From positions 19,648 to 83,647 of the forward strand of contig CAJXRQ010000012.1 in NCBI GenBank assembly GCA_913060505.1: a stretch of DNA of 64,000 bases. Reading direction: 5' to 3'. The stretch comes from an uncultured Desulfovibrio sp. (GTDB lineage: Bacteria; Desulfobacterota; Desulfovibrionia; Desulfovibrionales; Desulfovibrionaceae). The notes below the pieces were generated by a model. It was not told the origin of the DNA. It ran no database searches and saw nothing but the letters and a program-made list of their open reading frames with translations. Made by a program: the position numbers and the translations under genes. Shown in pieces: positions 42,489 to 52,903 of this stretch. The stretch's first letter is position 1, and each line of letters starts with the position of its first letter.

Positions 42489-44093
42489 ATGAGCGAACCG
42501 ATATCCCTGACCAGCGTACTGTCTTCCAAGACGTTCCTGTCTTCCGATGACGTTTACGACAAGACCAAAAAAACGGTCCCCGACCTGAAGGACTCCGTGG
42601 TCCTTTCACAACAGGCCCGTGCCCGGCAAAACGCTGAAAAGGAAGAAGTGGAAAGCGAAGGCAATATATGGGAAACGCGCTATGGATACTCAGAAGGCAC
42701 CACGATGCTGGGCAATGGCCGCAAACAGGTGGTTACGTTCAATGGCGACCAGATGGAATTGCTGGAATACAAAGGCGACACACTGGTCAAGAAAATGACC
42801 GGCATCACCGACGGCAACACCATGACCACCGATGTGGAGCACTATGACGAAGATGGCAAAATCTTCCAAAAAGTGCGCACCACGCTCACCGGCCTTGGCG
42901 ACACCTCCTCCAAGGAATCCGCAGCCACCATGTACCGCAATGTCCAATGGTTCGACGGAGAGGAAGTGACCAAGGAAATGAACGACAGCATGGTTCTGAA
43001 CATGGCCTATGCGGCCATTAACGACAGCCCGGTTGAGGCCAGCGTGGAAAGTTTGCAGTCCATGGCCTCCAGAATGACAATTGATTCGGCGCATCTTTCC
43101 TACCATGCCAACGTCAATGAATACGAAGACGGCAAACTGCGCCGGTCGGCTCAGGTTTCCTACTCCATGGGAGCCCGGATGCAGACAAACCGGACAGCTG
43201 ACACACTGGGCAATATGGCTCCGGGTTCCACGGATGTCCAAAACGGTAATTCTTCCATTTCCTACTCCATGACTGAATACGACCAGGACGGAGAAAGACT
43301 GCGCGAGGCATCCTTTTCCGACAAAATCGGTCAGAAGAAAAAAGAAATCGGCGCAGTCAGGACGCTGGAACAGGAAATGTCCGTCAAATGGTTTGCACAG
43401 GGCCAACTGGTCAAAAGCACCAAGGGATCGCTCGTCATGGAGGAATCACACGAGCAGCACCTTCCGGACAGAAGTGGCGACTTCATGCGGTCTCTCAATA
43501 TCTCGGAGGAAGAATACGCGGCGGACAAGCCCCTCTCCGCCGGAGAAATGCTTGCCGAAGGGTTTCAGGATAATGCCCAAGACGGAGCCTCTGGCATCGC
43601 CCTGAGCCAATATGGAAACGCCGGACGTCTTGGTTCACAGATAAACGGCAAGGGACCGTATGAACTCACTGTGGAAAATGAAACCTACCGGGGAGGAGAA
43701 CTTGTGGCCCGTCAAGCCGATACGGAACGTGCGCGGGAAAACACCCTGCCCGTGGAAGGCGGGTTCCGCACCGGCGGTTCGCTCTCCGAAAACGACGTCC
43801 CGGAAATCCTTTTCAGCAGCGAACATGCCGAGGAAAGTTACGAAAACGGGATGCTCAAAAAGAAAGCGACCCTGAACTCGCACGAAACCGTCAATCGCGA
43901 TGAAAACGACGTGCTGTTCGTTGAAACTGTCCAAAACGGAACCATGACGGGTGACGGCGGTCATGGCACTCTCAGCAAGGTCATTGACGCAAGATTAACC
44001 GATATTGACGACTCTTTCGGCAATACGAAAAAGGCATGGGCGAATGAGGCCAACTTGACCGTGGGCGACATGCTGGACATGATGCAAACCTAA
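42489..44093 (+). CDS. Large repeat-containing protein under a sigma-28-type promoter, function unknown
   Basis: A 534-residue acidic, soluble protein without signal peptide or membrane segment. It carries at least six spaced copies of a motif like aromatic-x-x-G-x-L: YKGDTLVKK (about 93), EYEDGKLRR (about 215), EYDQDGERLRE (about 262), WFAQGQLVKS (about 303), TYRGGELVAR (about 400) and SYENGMLKKK (about 455). These recall YwqK/MORN-like beta-hairpin repeats. The N-terminus has DSVVLSQQARARQ (about 35-47), similar to the LS-x-x-AR segment of several flagellar-associated proteins. With the flagellar promoter, a late flagellar or motility-linked product is likely, possibly exported by the flagellar apparatus. 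No named family recognised. Confidence 0.75.
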   Translation: MSEPISLTSVLSSKTFLSSDDVYDKTKKTVPDLKDSVVLSQQARARQNAEKEEVESEGNIWETRYGYSEGTTMLGNGRKQVVTFNGDQMELLEYKGDTLVKKMTGITDGNTMTTDVEHYDEDGKIFQKVRTTLTGLGDTSSKESAATMYRNVQWFDGEEVTKEMNDSMVLNMAYAAINDSPVEASVESLQSMASRMTIDSAHLSYHANVNEYEDGKLRRSAQVSYSMGARMQTNRTADTLGNMAPGSTDVQNGNSSISYSMTEYDQDGERLREASFSDKIGQKKKEIGAVRTLEQEMSVKWFAQGQLVKSTKGSLVMEESHEQHLPDRSGDFMRSLNISEEEYAADKPLSAGEMLAEGFQDNAQDGASGIALSQYGNAGRLGSQINGKGPYELTVENETYRGGELVARQADTERARENTLPVEGGFRTGGSLSENDVPEILFSSEHAEESYENGMLKKKATLNSHETVNRDENDVLFVETVQNGTMTGDGGHGTLSKVIDARLTDIDDSFGNTKKAWANEANLTVGDMLDMMQT

Positions 44094-44137
44094 ATCCAGA
44101 TTCAGGAATTGGGAAGACTCAAAAGGGCGTTGGTCAA

Positions 44138-44611
44138 TCAACGCCCTTCTTCGTTGATGACCCACCCATTGCAGACAAAGGAAATGCCTTGTGTGGAGGC
44201 CGTTCCTATCATGACGGCCTGAATCAGTGGCGCATTGGATTTCCCCTGCGGCGCCTGCCATTGCACCAGGAAATTGGCCCCAGAGCCACCGGACGTATCC
44301 CGCTCCCGGATGTGAAACTCCGCTGTAGCCAACGGTTGCACCACCATCGGCGAATCCAGATACGTCTTCACCAATGTGCCGTCCGAACCATAATACCGTA
44401 CCGAGGCCACTGTTATGGCGTTGGAGGGGTCCGTATTACGGATGCTGAGCAAGGCCGAAAGGTTGTAGGGGCGGCATTTGATACCCTGATATACGTGCGA
44501 ATAGACGGGAACGTATACTGTTTGTCCCCTGGAAAGGATAACGGTTTCAGCCCTGGCGGAAGCTGCGGTAAGAAGAACGGCAAAAAGTACGATAAAACAA
44601 TGCTTTGTCAT
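44138..44611 (-). CDS. Exported DUF3124 protein
   Basis: A 157-residue protein with a signal peptide (about 1-22, ending ASARA-E). The mature part is a DUF3124 domain: TVYVPVYSHVYQG, LSIRNTDPSNAITVASVRYYGSDG and SGGSGANFLVQW (about 110-121). The ATG at 44611 has GGAG eight bases upstream; earlier ATGs (44623, 44683) lack it. It converges on the repeat-protein gene (stop codons 45 bases apart). Function unknown; DUF3124 proteins are periplasmic in many proteobacteria. Confidence 0.85.
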   Translation of the reverse strand: MTKHCFIVLFAVLLTAASARAETVILSRGQTVYVPVYSHVYQGIKCRPYNLSALLSIRNTDPSNAITVASVRYYGSDGTLVKTYLDSPMVVQPLATAEFHIRERDTSGGSGANFLVQWQAPQGKSNAPLIQAVMIGTASTQGISFVCNGWVINEEGR

Positions 44612-44742
44612 AACATGCTCCATAGGATCTCTTTTGCGCATTGGTTTCCTATGCCTTTTCAGAGGCGATATGGCAAGCGTCACTTGCCTGTCCGTTGTGT
44701 GCCTGCTAAATAAATTCTGTCCCTGAACATATGGAGAATTAT

Positions 44743-45498
44743 GTGGTTCGATTTTTCATAACCTTCATCAGCTTCATGATCCTGTCCTGCCCCGCATGGG
44801 CCGAAGGTCCGGTCTTCCGGGTCGGGGTGGAAGACATTCGCTATTATCCGCAATCTTCCAGCAATCTCGGAGTCTACTCAGGCTTTGGGCGGGTCGTGCT
44901 GGATCAGTTCGCCAAGGAATACGGCTACCATTTTCAATATGTCCCGCTGCCGGTGCTGCGTCTTTACTCACGTTTCCTGCATGGTAAGGGGCTTGATTTC
45001 AAATACCCGGACAACGCCCTGTGGCACCCCGAGGACCGTGAAGGCCTCACGGTCTCCTACAGTGACGAAATTTCCGAATCCTACGACGGCGTTATGGTGT
45101 TGCCGTTGCGCCATCGCATGCAGGTTCGCCAGCTCCGGACGCTGGCAACCGTCCGGGGGTTCACGGCCACCAAATACGAACACCTTATCGAATCCGGGCG
45201 GATACGCCTAAGTTATTGCGACGACTATGCATCACTCATACAAATGGTACTGCGTGGCCGCGTGGACGGTGGGTTCGGCTGCCTTGCCGTGGCCCGCTAT
45301 CACCTTGAACACATGGAACGCTCGCACGAAGCCCTTACATTGGCACCCGATTTACCGTATACAAGAGTCAGCTACCGCCTTTCAACATTGAATCACCCCG
45401 AGGTGATCAAACAATTGAATACGTTCCTTCATGAGCATCACGAACAGCTCATGATGTTGCGCGATCGCTTCGGCCTGTCCCGACGGGTTTCCCGATAA
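44743..45498 (+). CDS. Periplasmic solute-binding-like protein (SBP family 3)
   Basis: A ~251-residue exported protein: signal peptide about 1-21 (ending PAWA-E), then a type-II periplasmic binding fold, with FRVGVEDIRYYP and a two-lobe pattern. It has no cognate permease or ATPase beside it. The GTG at 44743 is preferred because GGAG lies six bases upstream; an ATG at 44731 has no ribosome site. It may be a sensor-type or scavenging binding protein; the ligand is unknown. Confidence 0.78.
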   Translation: MVRFFITFISFMILSCPAWAEGPVFRVGVEDIRYYPQSSSNLGVYSGFGRVVLDQFAKEYGYHFQYVPLPVLRLYSRFLHGKGLDFKYPDNALWHPEDREGLTVSYSDEISESYDGVMVLPLRHRMQVRQLRTLATVRGFTATKYEHLIESGRIRLSYCDDYASLIQMVLRGRVDGGFGCLAVARYHLEHMERSHEALTLAPDLPYTRVSYRLSTLNHPEVIKQLNTFLHEHHEQLMMLRDRFGLSRRVSR

Positions 45499-45555
45499 CC
45501 CGCACGACACCGGTCATTCCGGTGTTATCACCTCGAATTGAGGAGGATGTCTCAC

Positions 45556-46389
45556 ATGCAAAACATCGTCGCGATGCTTGTAGCTCTTTTGTTGTGCATG
45601 GGGTGTGCACCCCACTCCCGGAAAACACCGGAACCACAAACGGCAAAGCCTGCGGTCAAAACGGCTCCTGCAAAGGCCCCTGCCAAGAAAGAAGTTTCGT
45701 TCACCGGGGCTTCCATTGTCGTTTTCAGCCCCAACACGCAGGAATGGTTCTTCCGCAACAGGGATCGTGCCCAAAAGGACTGGCTGCCCGCCTCCACGTT
45801 CAAGATCCTGCATACGCTCATCGCCCTGCAATCCGGCGTGGTCAAAAAGGATGAAGTCTTCAAGTGGGACGGCACCAAGTATCGGGCAAAATCATGGAAC
45901 AAAGATCAGACACTGGAATCCGCGTTCAAACATTCGGTTGTATGGGTTTACCAGATCATTGCCAAGCGCATCGGCAAGGCGCGCATGCAAAATTACATCG
46001 ACCTGTGTGCCTATGGAAACCGCAACATTGAAGGCAAGCTGGATTCGTTCTGGCTCGATGGAGGCCTGCGCATAACCTCGCGCCAGCAGATAGAATTCCT
46101 GCGGCAATTGCAGGCCAACACCCTGCCCTTTTCCCGTGCCCACATGCAGTTTGTAAAAAAAATCATGGTCCGAAACGGCGGCAGGACGTGGCTCATGCGC
46201 GCCAAATCGGGTTGGGCCCAACGGGCAAAGCCGCAGTACGGCTGGCTCGTGGGGTGGATAGAGAAAGGAAAAGATGTCTGGTTCTTTGCCACCAATGTGG
46301 AAATACAAACCCGTGATGATGCGAAAAAACGCATGGATCTCACCCTGCAATCGCTTCGGGAGATGGCAATAATACCAGCGGAAAAGTAG
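45556..46389 (+). CDS. Class D beta-lactamase-like lipoprotein
   Basis: A 277-residue lipoprotein (lipobox LLCMGC, lipidated Cys 17; Pro/Lys-rich linker about 20-47). All class D signature elements are present: S80-T-F-K83, S127-V-V129, Y153-G-N155, Trp 166 in FWLDGGLRIT, and K217-S-G219. Length and motifs fit an OXA-type serine hydrolase; an alternative is the penicillin-sensing domain of a BlaR-type receptor, but there is no kinase or protease part. The ATG at 45556 follows GAGGAGG. A weak hairpin (ACACCGG/CCGGTGT, 45507-45525) separates it from the preceding gene. Whether it hydrolyses beta-lactams is unproven. Confidence 0.88.
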   Translation: MQNIVAMLVALLLCMGCAPHSRKTPEPQTAKPAVKTAPAKAPAKKEVSFTGASIVVFSPNTQEWFFRNRDRAQKDWLPASTFKILHTLIALQSGVVKKDEVFKWDGTKYRAKSWNKDQTLESAFKHSVVWVYQIIAKRIGKARMQNYIDLCAYGNRNIEGKLDSFWLDGGLRITSRQQIEFLRQLQANTLPFSRAHMQFVKKIMVRNGGRTWLMRAKSGWAQRAKPQYGWLVGWIEKGKDVWFFATNVEIQTRDDAKKRMDLTLQSLREMAIIPAEK

Positions 46390-46450
46390 TTGGAAATCGA
46401 CTCCGTTCAGAGTATGCAACCTTTTTCATGAACCAAACACGGAGCAGACC

Positions 46451-47635
46451 ATGACAACGGTTCCCAAGGGTTTCGGCTTTGCCGCCATTGAAGGTGGCCT
46501 CAAATACACTGGCCGTCTTGATCTGGCCATGATCGTCAGCGACAGGCCTGCGGCCACTGCTGGCGTTTTCACCACCAACACGTTCAAAGCCGCGCCAGTA
46601 CTGCATTGCCGCGCAGCTCTGGAGCGAAGCAGCAGGCACAGGGCCATTCTGGTCAACGCCGGTTCCGCCAATGCATGCACTGGTCTGGATGGAGAAAAAA
46701 ACTGCCGGGAAACCCGTGAACTGGCCGCAAAAGCGGCAGGCATCCCTGCGGATGAAATCCTGACCGCATCCACGGGAGTCATCGGCCTGCAATTCGATAT
46801 GGAAAAGTGGCGCTCGGCCGTTCCTTCCCTCGGCGAGCAGCTTGGGAAATCAGGGCCGGAAGATGTCGCCCGGGCCATCATGACCACGGATACGGTTCCC
46901 AAGCTCGTGGAACGCACCTTCACACTTTCGGGCGGAGAGGTGCATATGCTCGGCATGTGCAAGGGCGCTGGCATGATCTGCCCGAACATGGCCACCCTGC
47001 TTTCGTTCGTCTGTTGTGACGTGGACGTTGACCCGGAGCATTGGCAGGCAATCTTCGCCTATTGCGCGGACAACAGTTTCAACCGCATCACCATTGACGG
47101 TGACACCTCCACCAACGATACGTTTATCGGCATGGCCAACGGCGCGTCCGGAGTAAAAGCCGAATCCGAGGAAGACCTCAGGACATTGTGCGACGAGCTG
47201 CTGAAGCTTTCGCAGGAGCTTGCGTATCAAATCGTTCAGGATGCCGAGGGCGGCACCAAGGTAGCGCGTATTGAAGTGCGCGGCGCGGCCGACGAGGTGG
47301 ACGCAGAACTGGTGGCTCGTGCCATAGCGGATTCCCCGCTGGTCAAGACGGCCCTGTTCGGCTGCGATGCCAACTGGGGCCGCATCATGTGTGCCGCCGG
47401 GTATTCAGGAGCACAGTTTGACGCTCATGCCGTTACTCTGGAAATTGGCGGTATCCGCATTTTTGAAAAAGGCATGCCGGTTCCCGGCGACATGGATGCT
47501 CTCCTGGAACCGGTCATGGCGGAGCAGGATATTCTTATCAGTGTTGATCTGGGAGCAGGATCGGCATCCGCCGAGCTGTTGGCTTCGGACCTGACCAATG
47601 AATATGTGGCCATTAACGCGGATTATCGTAGTTAA
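46451..47635 (+). CDS. argJ: Bifunctional ornithine acetyltransferase / N-acetylglutamate synthase
   Basis: A 394-residue ArgJ that cycles acetyl groups from N-acetylornithine to glutamate in arginine synthesis. The autocleavage site is in KGAGMICPNMATLLSF (about 172-187), where the Thr becomes the nucleophile of the beta chain; NAGSANACTG and DGDTSTNDT are family signatures. Free-standing, with its own strong terminator. It may also use acetyl-CoA; mono- versus bifunctionality cannot be told from sequence alone. Confidence 0.95.
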   Translation: MTTVPKGFGFAAIEGGLKYTGRLDLAMIVSDRPAATAGVFTTNTFKAAPVLHCRAALERSSRHRAILVNAGSANACTGLDGEKNCRETRELAAKAAGIPADEILTASTGVIGLQFDMEKWRSAVPSLGEQLGKSGPEDVARAIMTTDTVPKLVERTFTLSGGEVHMLGMCKGAGMICPNMATLLSFVCCDVDVDPEHWQAIFAYCADNSFNRITIDGDTSTNDTFIGMANGASGVKAESEEDLRTLCDELLKLSQELAYQIVQDAEGGTKVARIEVRGAADEVDAELVARAIADSPLVKTALFGCDANWGRIMCAAGYSGAQFDAHAVTLEIGGIRIFEKGMPVPGDMDALLEPVMAEQDILISVDLGAGSASAELLASDLTNEYVAINADYRS

Positions 47636-47660
47636 GTGAATAGGATTGCATCAACGAACA

Positions 47661-47689
47661 AAAAGGGGAGCATGAAGCTCCCCTTTTTT
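47661..47689 (+). terminator. Terminator of argJ
   Basis: AAAAGGGGAGC (47661-47671) and GCTCCCCTTTT (47677-47687) form an eleven-pair stem with loop ATGAA, followed by T. The upstream A-run makes it potentially bidirectional. Confidence 0.88.
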
Positions 47690-47768
47690 ATTGTGTGATG
47701 AGAGAAGGATATTGGAATGATTACCGAAAGTTTCGCTCTTCAGCGCGACCTTCCTTTTTCTCTAACAC

Positions 47769-47797
47769 AAAAAAAGTACGGTCGCCCCCAATGGGCG
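47769..47797 (-). terminator. Terminator of smpB
   Basis: Minus strand: CGCCC/GGGCG stem (47783-47797) with a five-base loop, then TACTTTTTTT. It lies about 90 bases after the smpB stop. Confidence 0.65.
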
Positions 47798-47883
47798 GAA
47801 ACCAATTCAGTGAATAGCTCATGACGGGGTAAAACTGCGCGTCAACACAACAGGAAAATAAACAGATATCGCGCAGCCAAAGG

Positions 47884-48366
47884 TTACTTGTAGGCGGAAA
47901 GCTGGCGGGCCGTATCGCGCGCCATATCACGGGCCTTGAGGTCTTCGCGCTTGGAATGGACATTCTTGCCCTTGCCAAGAGCAATCTCCACCTTGACCCG
48001 GCCATTGGAAAAATAAATCTTGGTCGGGACTACGGACAGACCTTTTTGCTCGGCCTTGGCACGGAATGAACCGATCTCCCGCGAATGGAGCAACAGCTTG
48101 CGCGGCCGTTCCGGGTCGGGTTGAGCCAGAACGCCCGTATTCTCATAAGGCGAAATATGCACGCCGACGAGCCAGGCTTCATCATTGGAAAAACGCACAT
48201 AGCCGTCCTTGAAGTTCACGCGCCCCTGGCGCAAGGATTTGACCTCACACCCCTGCAACACCAATCCGGCTTCCAGGAAGTCAGACAGCTCAAACAGACG
48301 GCGTGCCTGCTTGTTCTGGGCAATCAATTTCTGCCCGGGCTTTATAATGGCTTTCTTTTTACTCAT
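47884..48366 (-). CDS. smpB: SsrA-binding protein
   Basis: A 160-residue SmpB, the tmRNA partner in ribosome rescue. Conserved segments [41 protein letters not shown] (region 19-59) and the basic tail [16 protein letters not shown] (about 131-146). Start is ATG, 12 bases after the ptsI stop, so it may be the last gene of that operon. The tmRNA gene itself was not seen in the window. Confidence 0.96.
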   Translation of the reverse strand: MSKKKAIIKPGQKLIAQNKQARRLFELSDFLEAGLVLQGCEVKSLRQGRVNFKDGYVRFSNDEAWLVGVHISPYENTGVLAQPDPERPRKLLLHSREIGSFRAKAEQKGLSVVPTKIYFSNGRVKVEIALGKGKNVHSKREDLKARDMARDTARQLSAYK

Positions 48367-48378
48367 ATCTCAACGGCC

Positions 48379-50163
<1,785 letters not shown>

Positions 50164-50165
50164 GT

Positions 50166-50480
50166 TTACTCCTCTTCGAACCGATTGGCGATGAGCGCTT
50201 CCAAACGGTCCAGGGCCTCCGGGGCATCAGTGCCCGAAGCCCGCAATTCAAGAACGGTTCCCTGACTGGCGGCAAGAGTCAGAACATCAAGAATACTCTT
50301 GGCGTCCACTTCCTGCCCATCCAGGGCTATGACGACATCTGCGGTAAAAGACTGGGCCAATTGCGCCAGCTTTCCAGCAGGGCGCGCATGCAGGCCATTC
50401 TGGTTGACCACCACGACCTGCCTGCTGAGGAAATCGCCATTTTCGGCATCTTCCGCATTTACCGCACTTCTTTCATCCAT
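50166..50480 (-). CDS. ptsH: PTS phosphocarrier protein HPr
   Basis: A 104-residue HPr. Active His 31 in NGLHARPAG and regulatory Ser 62 in DAKSILDVLTLA, the site used by HPr kinase in bacteria with that control. It has about 15 extra N-terminal residues compared with most HPrs. Translationally adjacent to ptsI. It receives phosphate from enzyme I and passes it to EIIA-type domains, which are not encoded in this window. Confidence 0.95.
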   Translation of the reverse strand: MDERSAVNAEDAENGDFLSRQVVVVNQNGLHARPAGKLAQLAQSFTADVVIALDGQEVDAKSILDVLTLAASQGTVLELRASGTDAPEALDRLEALIANRFEEE

Positions 50481-50528
50481 ATGTTAAAAACCTTGTTGCA
50501 ATCAGTTTATCTTTGCGGTCATGGTCGC

Positions 50529-51341
50529 CTACCCCATGGCCTCGAGGATGTCCAGAATCCCGCCCCGCACCAACGGATAAAACTGCAATAATGCCAAAAA
50601 GGCCAAAGCCGCTATAAAGCGGGAAACCATACCGGTTCGAACGAATCGGCCAAAGAGTATCAAACCGGCCACGCCGGGTAGCCATTGCCACCAGACCAGC
50701 GGATGCGGCCAGACCAGGGTCCAGAGCCAGACGAGCAGCACAGCATTGGCATATTTGACCCGGGAACCCCAGTTGATGAGGTTCCAACGCCGCAAACGTT
50801 CCAGAAACAGGAAGCCTCCCTGAAATCCGGCCATGAAAGTATACGCCCGAAACGCCTGCAAACCCACAAAAAAAAGTATGCCTATCAATAGCGGCAGCAA
50901 GGTGTGCCCCTGCAACAACAGACAGATGGTCCCCAACGCCCAGAAAATCAGAAAACTCCCCGCAAAAACCGAATCACCGATGGCGGAAAGCGTATAGGCG
51001 GTGGTATCCTTGACCTTGGCCAGAGCCGCGGCAGGCATGCGGCCGACGGCGATGGCGCGTTCCATATGCAAAAAAAGGCCGACAAGACACGGCATCCAAA
51101 ACGGATGGGATTGGTAATGCCGTACATATCGCCGCAAGGCGGCTCGGTATTCCTTCGCATCCGGGTAAATGGCCTCAAGCCCGGGCTGCATGCAGAAAAC
51201 CAGACTGATGTTTTGCATGCCCCGCGTATTGAAGGCTGCTCCGGCCAACAGGCAACGGACAAAGCTCCGTATCATTGCCGCCGTATGAGCATCCGTCCCG
51301 AAACGGTTCATGGTCTTCAAAAACGTAATAACCAACTCCAC
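50529..51341 (-). CDS. PTS mannose-family IID component, lone
   Basis: A 270-residue protein matching the IID subunit of the mannose/fructose/sorbose PTS family: MIRSFVRCLLAGAAFNTRGMQN (about 23-44) and FLHMERAIAVGRM (about 90-102). The later half has three to four membrane segments, more than a typical short IID. Its usual IIA, IIB and IIC partners are not adjacent; the upstream gene is bioY. GTG at 51341 lies seven bases from the bioY stop; ATG at 51311 is an alternative. It may work with partners elsewhere or have a regulatory role. Confidence 0.82.
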   Translation of the reverse strand: MELVITFLKTMNRFGTDAHTAAMIRSFVRCLLAGAAFNTRGMQNISLVFCMQPGLEAIYPDAKEYRAALRRYVRHYQSHPFWMPCLVGLFLHMERAIAVGRMPAAALAKVKDTTAYTLSAIGDSVFAGSFLIFWALGTICLLLQGHTLLPLLIGILFFVGLQAFRAYTFMAGFQGGFLFLERLRRWNLINWGSRVKYANAVLLVWLWTLVWPHPLVWWQWLPGVAGLILFGRFVRTGMVSRFIAALAFLALLQFYPLVRGGILDILEAMG

Positions 51342-51347
51342 AGGCGC

Positions 51348-51896
51348 CTAACGCGGCGCAAGATTGTATTTCTGCAAATAACGGCAGCAGATTACCGCAA
51401 CCACGATTTTGACCATGTCCCAGGGAGCAAAGGGAAGTACTCCCACGGCAAGAACCCTGCCCCAGCTCATGTCCATGGATATCCTGAGCCAGCACATCCC
51501 CAGAACATAAATCATGATGATGGCTATAATGCCCCAGAACAGCCCGGAAATCCAGCGAACTTCACTGGAACGGCTTTCCACGCGGGCCTGACCGGTTACA
51601 AGTGGCGAAAGCAGGAAGCCCAGCAGGTATCCTCCGGTTGGCCCGAACAGATGCCCAATTCCGGCACCACCTCCCGCAAAAACGGGCAACCCGACTACTC
51701 CGGCAAGAATATACAATGCCATGGCAAAAAAACCGCGCACAGGGCCAAGCAGAAAACCGGTCAGAAAAACAAACACCGGTTGCAGGGAAAAAGGAATCGG
51801 ACCGATGGGAACGACCATGTAGGAGCTGGCTGCAACAATTGCGGCCATCAGGGAAGTCCAGACAAGCCGATGCATGTCGAGCAACGATTGGTTCAT
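51348..51896 (-). CDS. bioY: Biotin transporter substrate-binding subunit
   Basis: A 182-residue ECF-type S-component with about six membrane helices. The signature GPIPFSLQPVFVFLTGFLLGP (about 32-52) and FAGGGAGIGHLFGPTGGYLLGF (about 73-94) is BioY. Its start overlaps the bioB stop by four bases, so synthesis and uptake genes are coupled. The ATPase/T-component modules (BioM/N) are not in the window. Confidence 0.93.
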   Translation of the reverse strand: MNQSLLDMHRLVWTSLMAAIVAASSYMVVPIGPIPFSLQPVFVFLTGFLLGPVRGFFAMALYILAGVVGLPVFAGGGAGIGHLFGPTGGYLLGFLLSPLVTGQARVESRSSEVRWISGLFWGIIAIIMIYVLGMCWLRISMDMSWGRVLAVGVLPFAPWDMVKIVVAVICCRYLQKYNLAPR

Positions 51897-52894
51897 GACA
51901 ACACCTCGCTCTGCTGTTTGCCGAAGGTCAATCCGGCCCGGGTTATTTCCACATGATCGGACTCCACGGAAGGGCCGGACGTGGTCAAATAGTCTCCCAC
52001 CATAATGCCGTTGGCGCCGGACTTGAGCAACTCCCTTTTGCGATCAAGACCGAAAACCGTCTGCCGGCCACCGCAAATACGCAAGGCGCTCTCCGGCAAC
52101 AGGAAGCGATACAATGCCACGATATGCAAGGCTTCTTCGGGCGAGAGTATGGCCTGCCCGGCCAGCGGCGTACCCGGAATCGGCGTCAGGAAATTCAGCG
52201 GAACGGAACGTATGCCCAGATCCCGGAGTTGCAAGGCCAGTTCAACGCGATCGTCCCAACTCTCTCCAATGCCGAAAATGCCGCCGCAACAGACATCCAA
52301 TCCGGCTTCCATGGCAGTTCGAACCGCCTGCACATCCTCTTCATAGGTATGCGTGGTGCAGACCTTGGAGAAATAACTGGCTGAAGTCTCCAGATTATGA
52401 TGGTAGCCGCACAATCCAGCTTTCTTCAGCGCCAGCAGCTGGTCCCGACCAAGAATACCGGGAGACAAATCCGGCATCAGTCCCTGCTGTGCCACAGCCC
52501 GTACGGAACGGACAAAGCCTTCCAGCAGGTCGTGCCCCACGAACTTGCCGCTGGCGACGACGCCAAACCGTTGTGCGCCATGCTCTTTGGCCAAACGGGC
52601 GGCCTCGCCGATCTCTTCCGGCGAAAGCAGGGCATGCTCGGGACAGTGTGTGTCATGGTGGGCCGACTGGGCACAAAAGGAACAGTCTTCGGAGCAATGG
52701 CCGCTTTGTGCATTGACGATGGCACACAGGGATACCCGGTTGCCGAACCGGGCCATGCGAATATCGTGAGCATGAGCCAACAGTTCGGGCAGGCGTTCAT
52801 CATCCAGTGTTATGAGCGTATGTATCTGCGCGGCGCTCAGGGACTGACCGTTTCGGACATCCGATGCAATGGAGGCTAGAGAATGGTGTGTCAT
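51893..52894 (-). CDS. bioB: Biotin synthase
   Basis: A 333-residue radical-SAM enzyme inserting sulfur into dethiobiotin. Radical-SAM cluster C67-x3-C71-x2-C74 (HCSEDCSFCAQS), LETSASYF, CCGGIFGIGE and NFLTPIPGTPLAG segments, and the 2Fe-2S ligand region ICGGRQTVFG. ATG start. It lies nine bases downstream of rsmI. Confidence 0.96.
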   Translation of the reverse strand: MTHHSLASIASDVRNGQSLSAAQIHTLITLDDERLPELLAHAHDIRMARFGNRVSLCAIVNAQSGHCSEDCSFCAQSAHHDTHCPEHALLSPEEIGEAARLAKEHGAQRFGVVASGKFVGHDLLEGFVRSVRAVAQQGLMPDLSPGILGRDQLLALKKAGLCGYHHNLETSASYFSKVCTTHTYEEDVQAVRTAMEAGLDVCCGGIFGIGESWDDRVELALQLRDLGIRSVPLNFLTPIPGTPLAGQAILSPEEALHIVALYRFLLPESALRICGGRQTVFGLDRKRELLKSGANGIMVGDYLTTSGPSVESDHVEITRAGLTFGKQQSEVLS

Positions 52895-52903
52895 TATCGA
52901 TAC

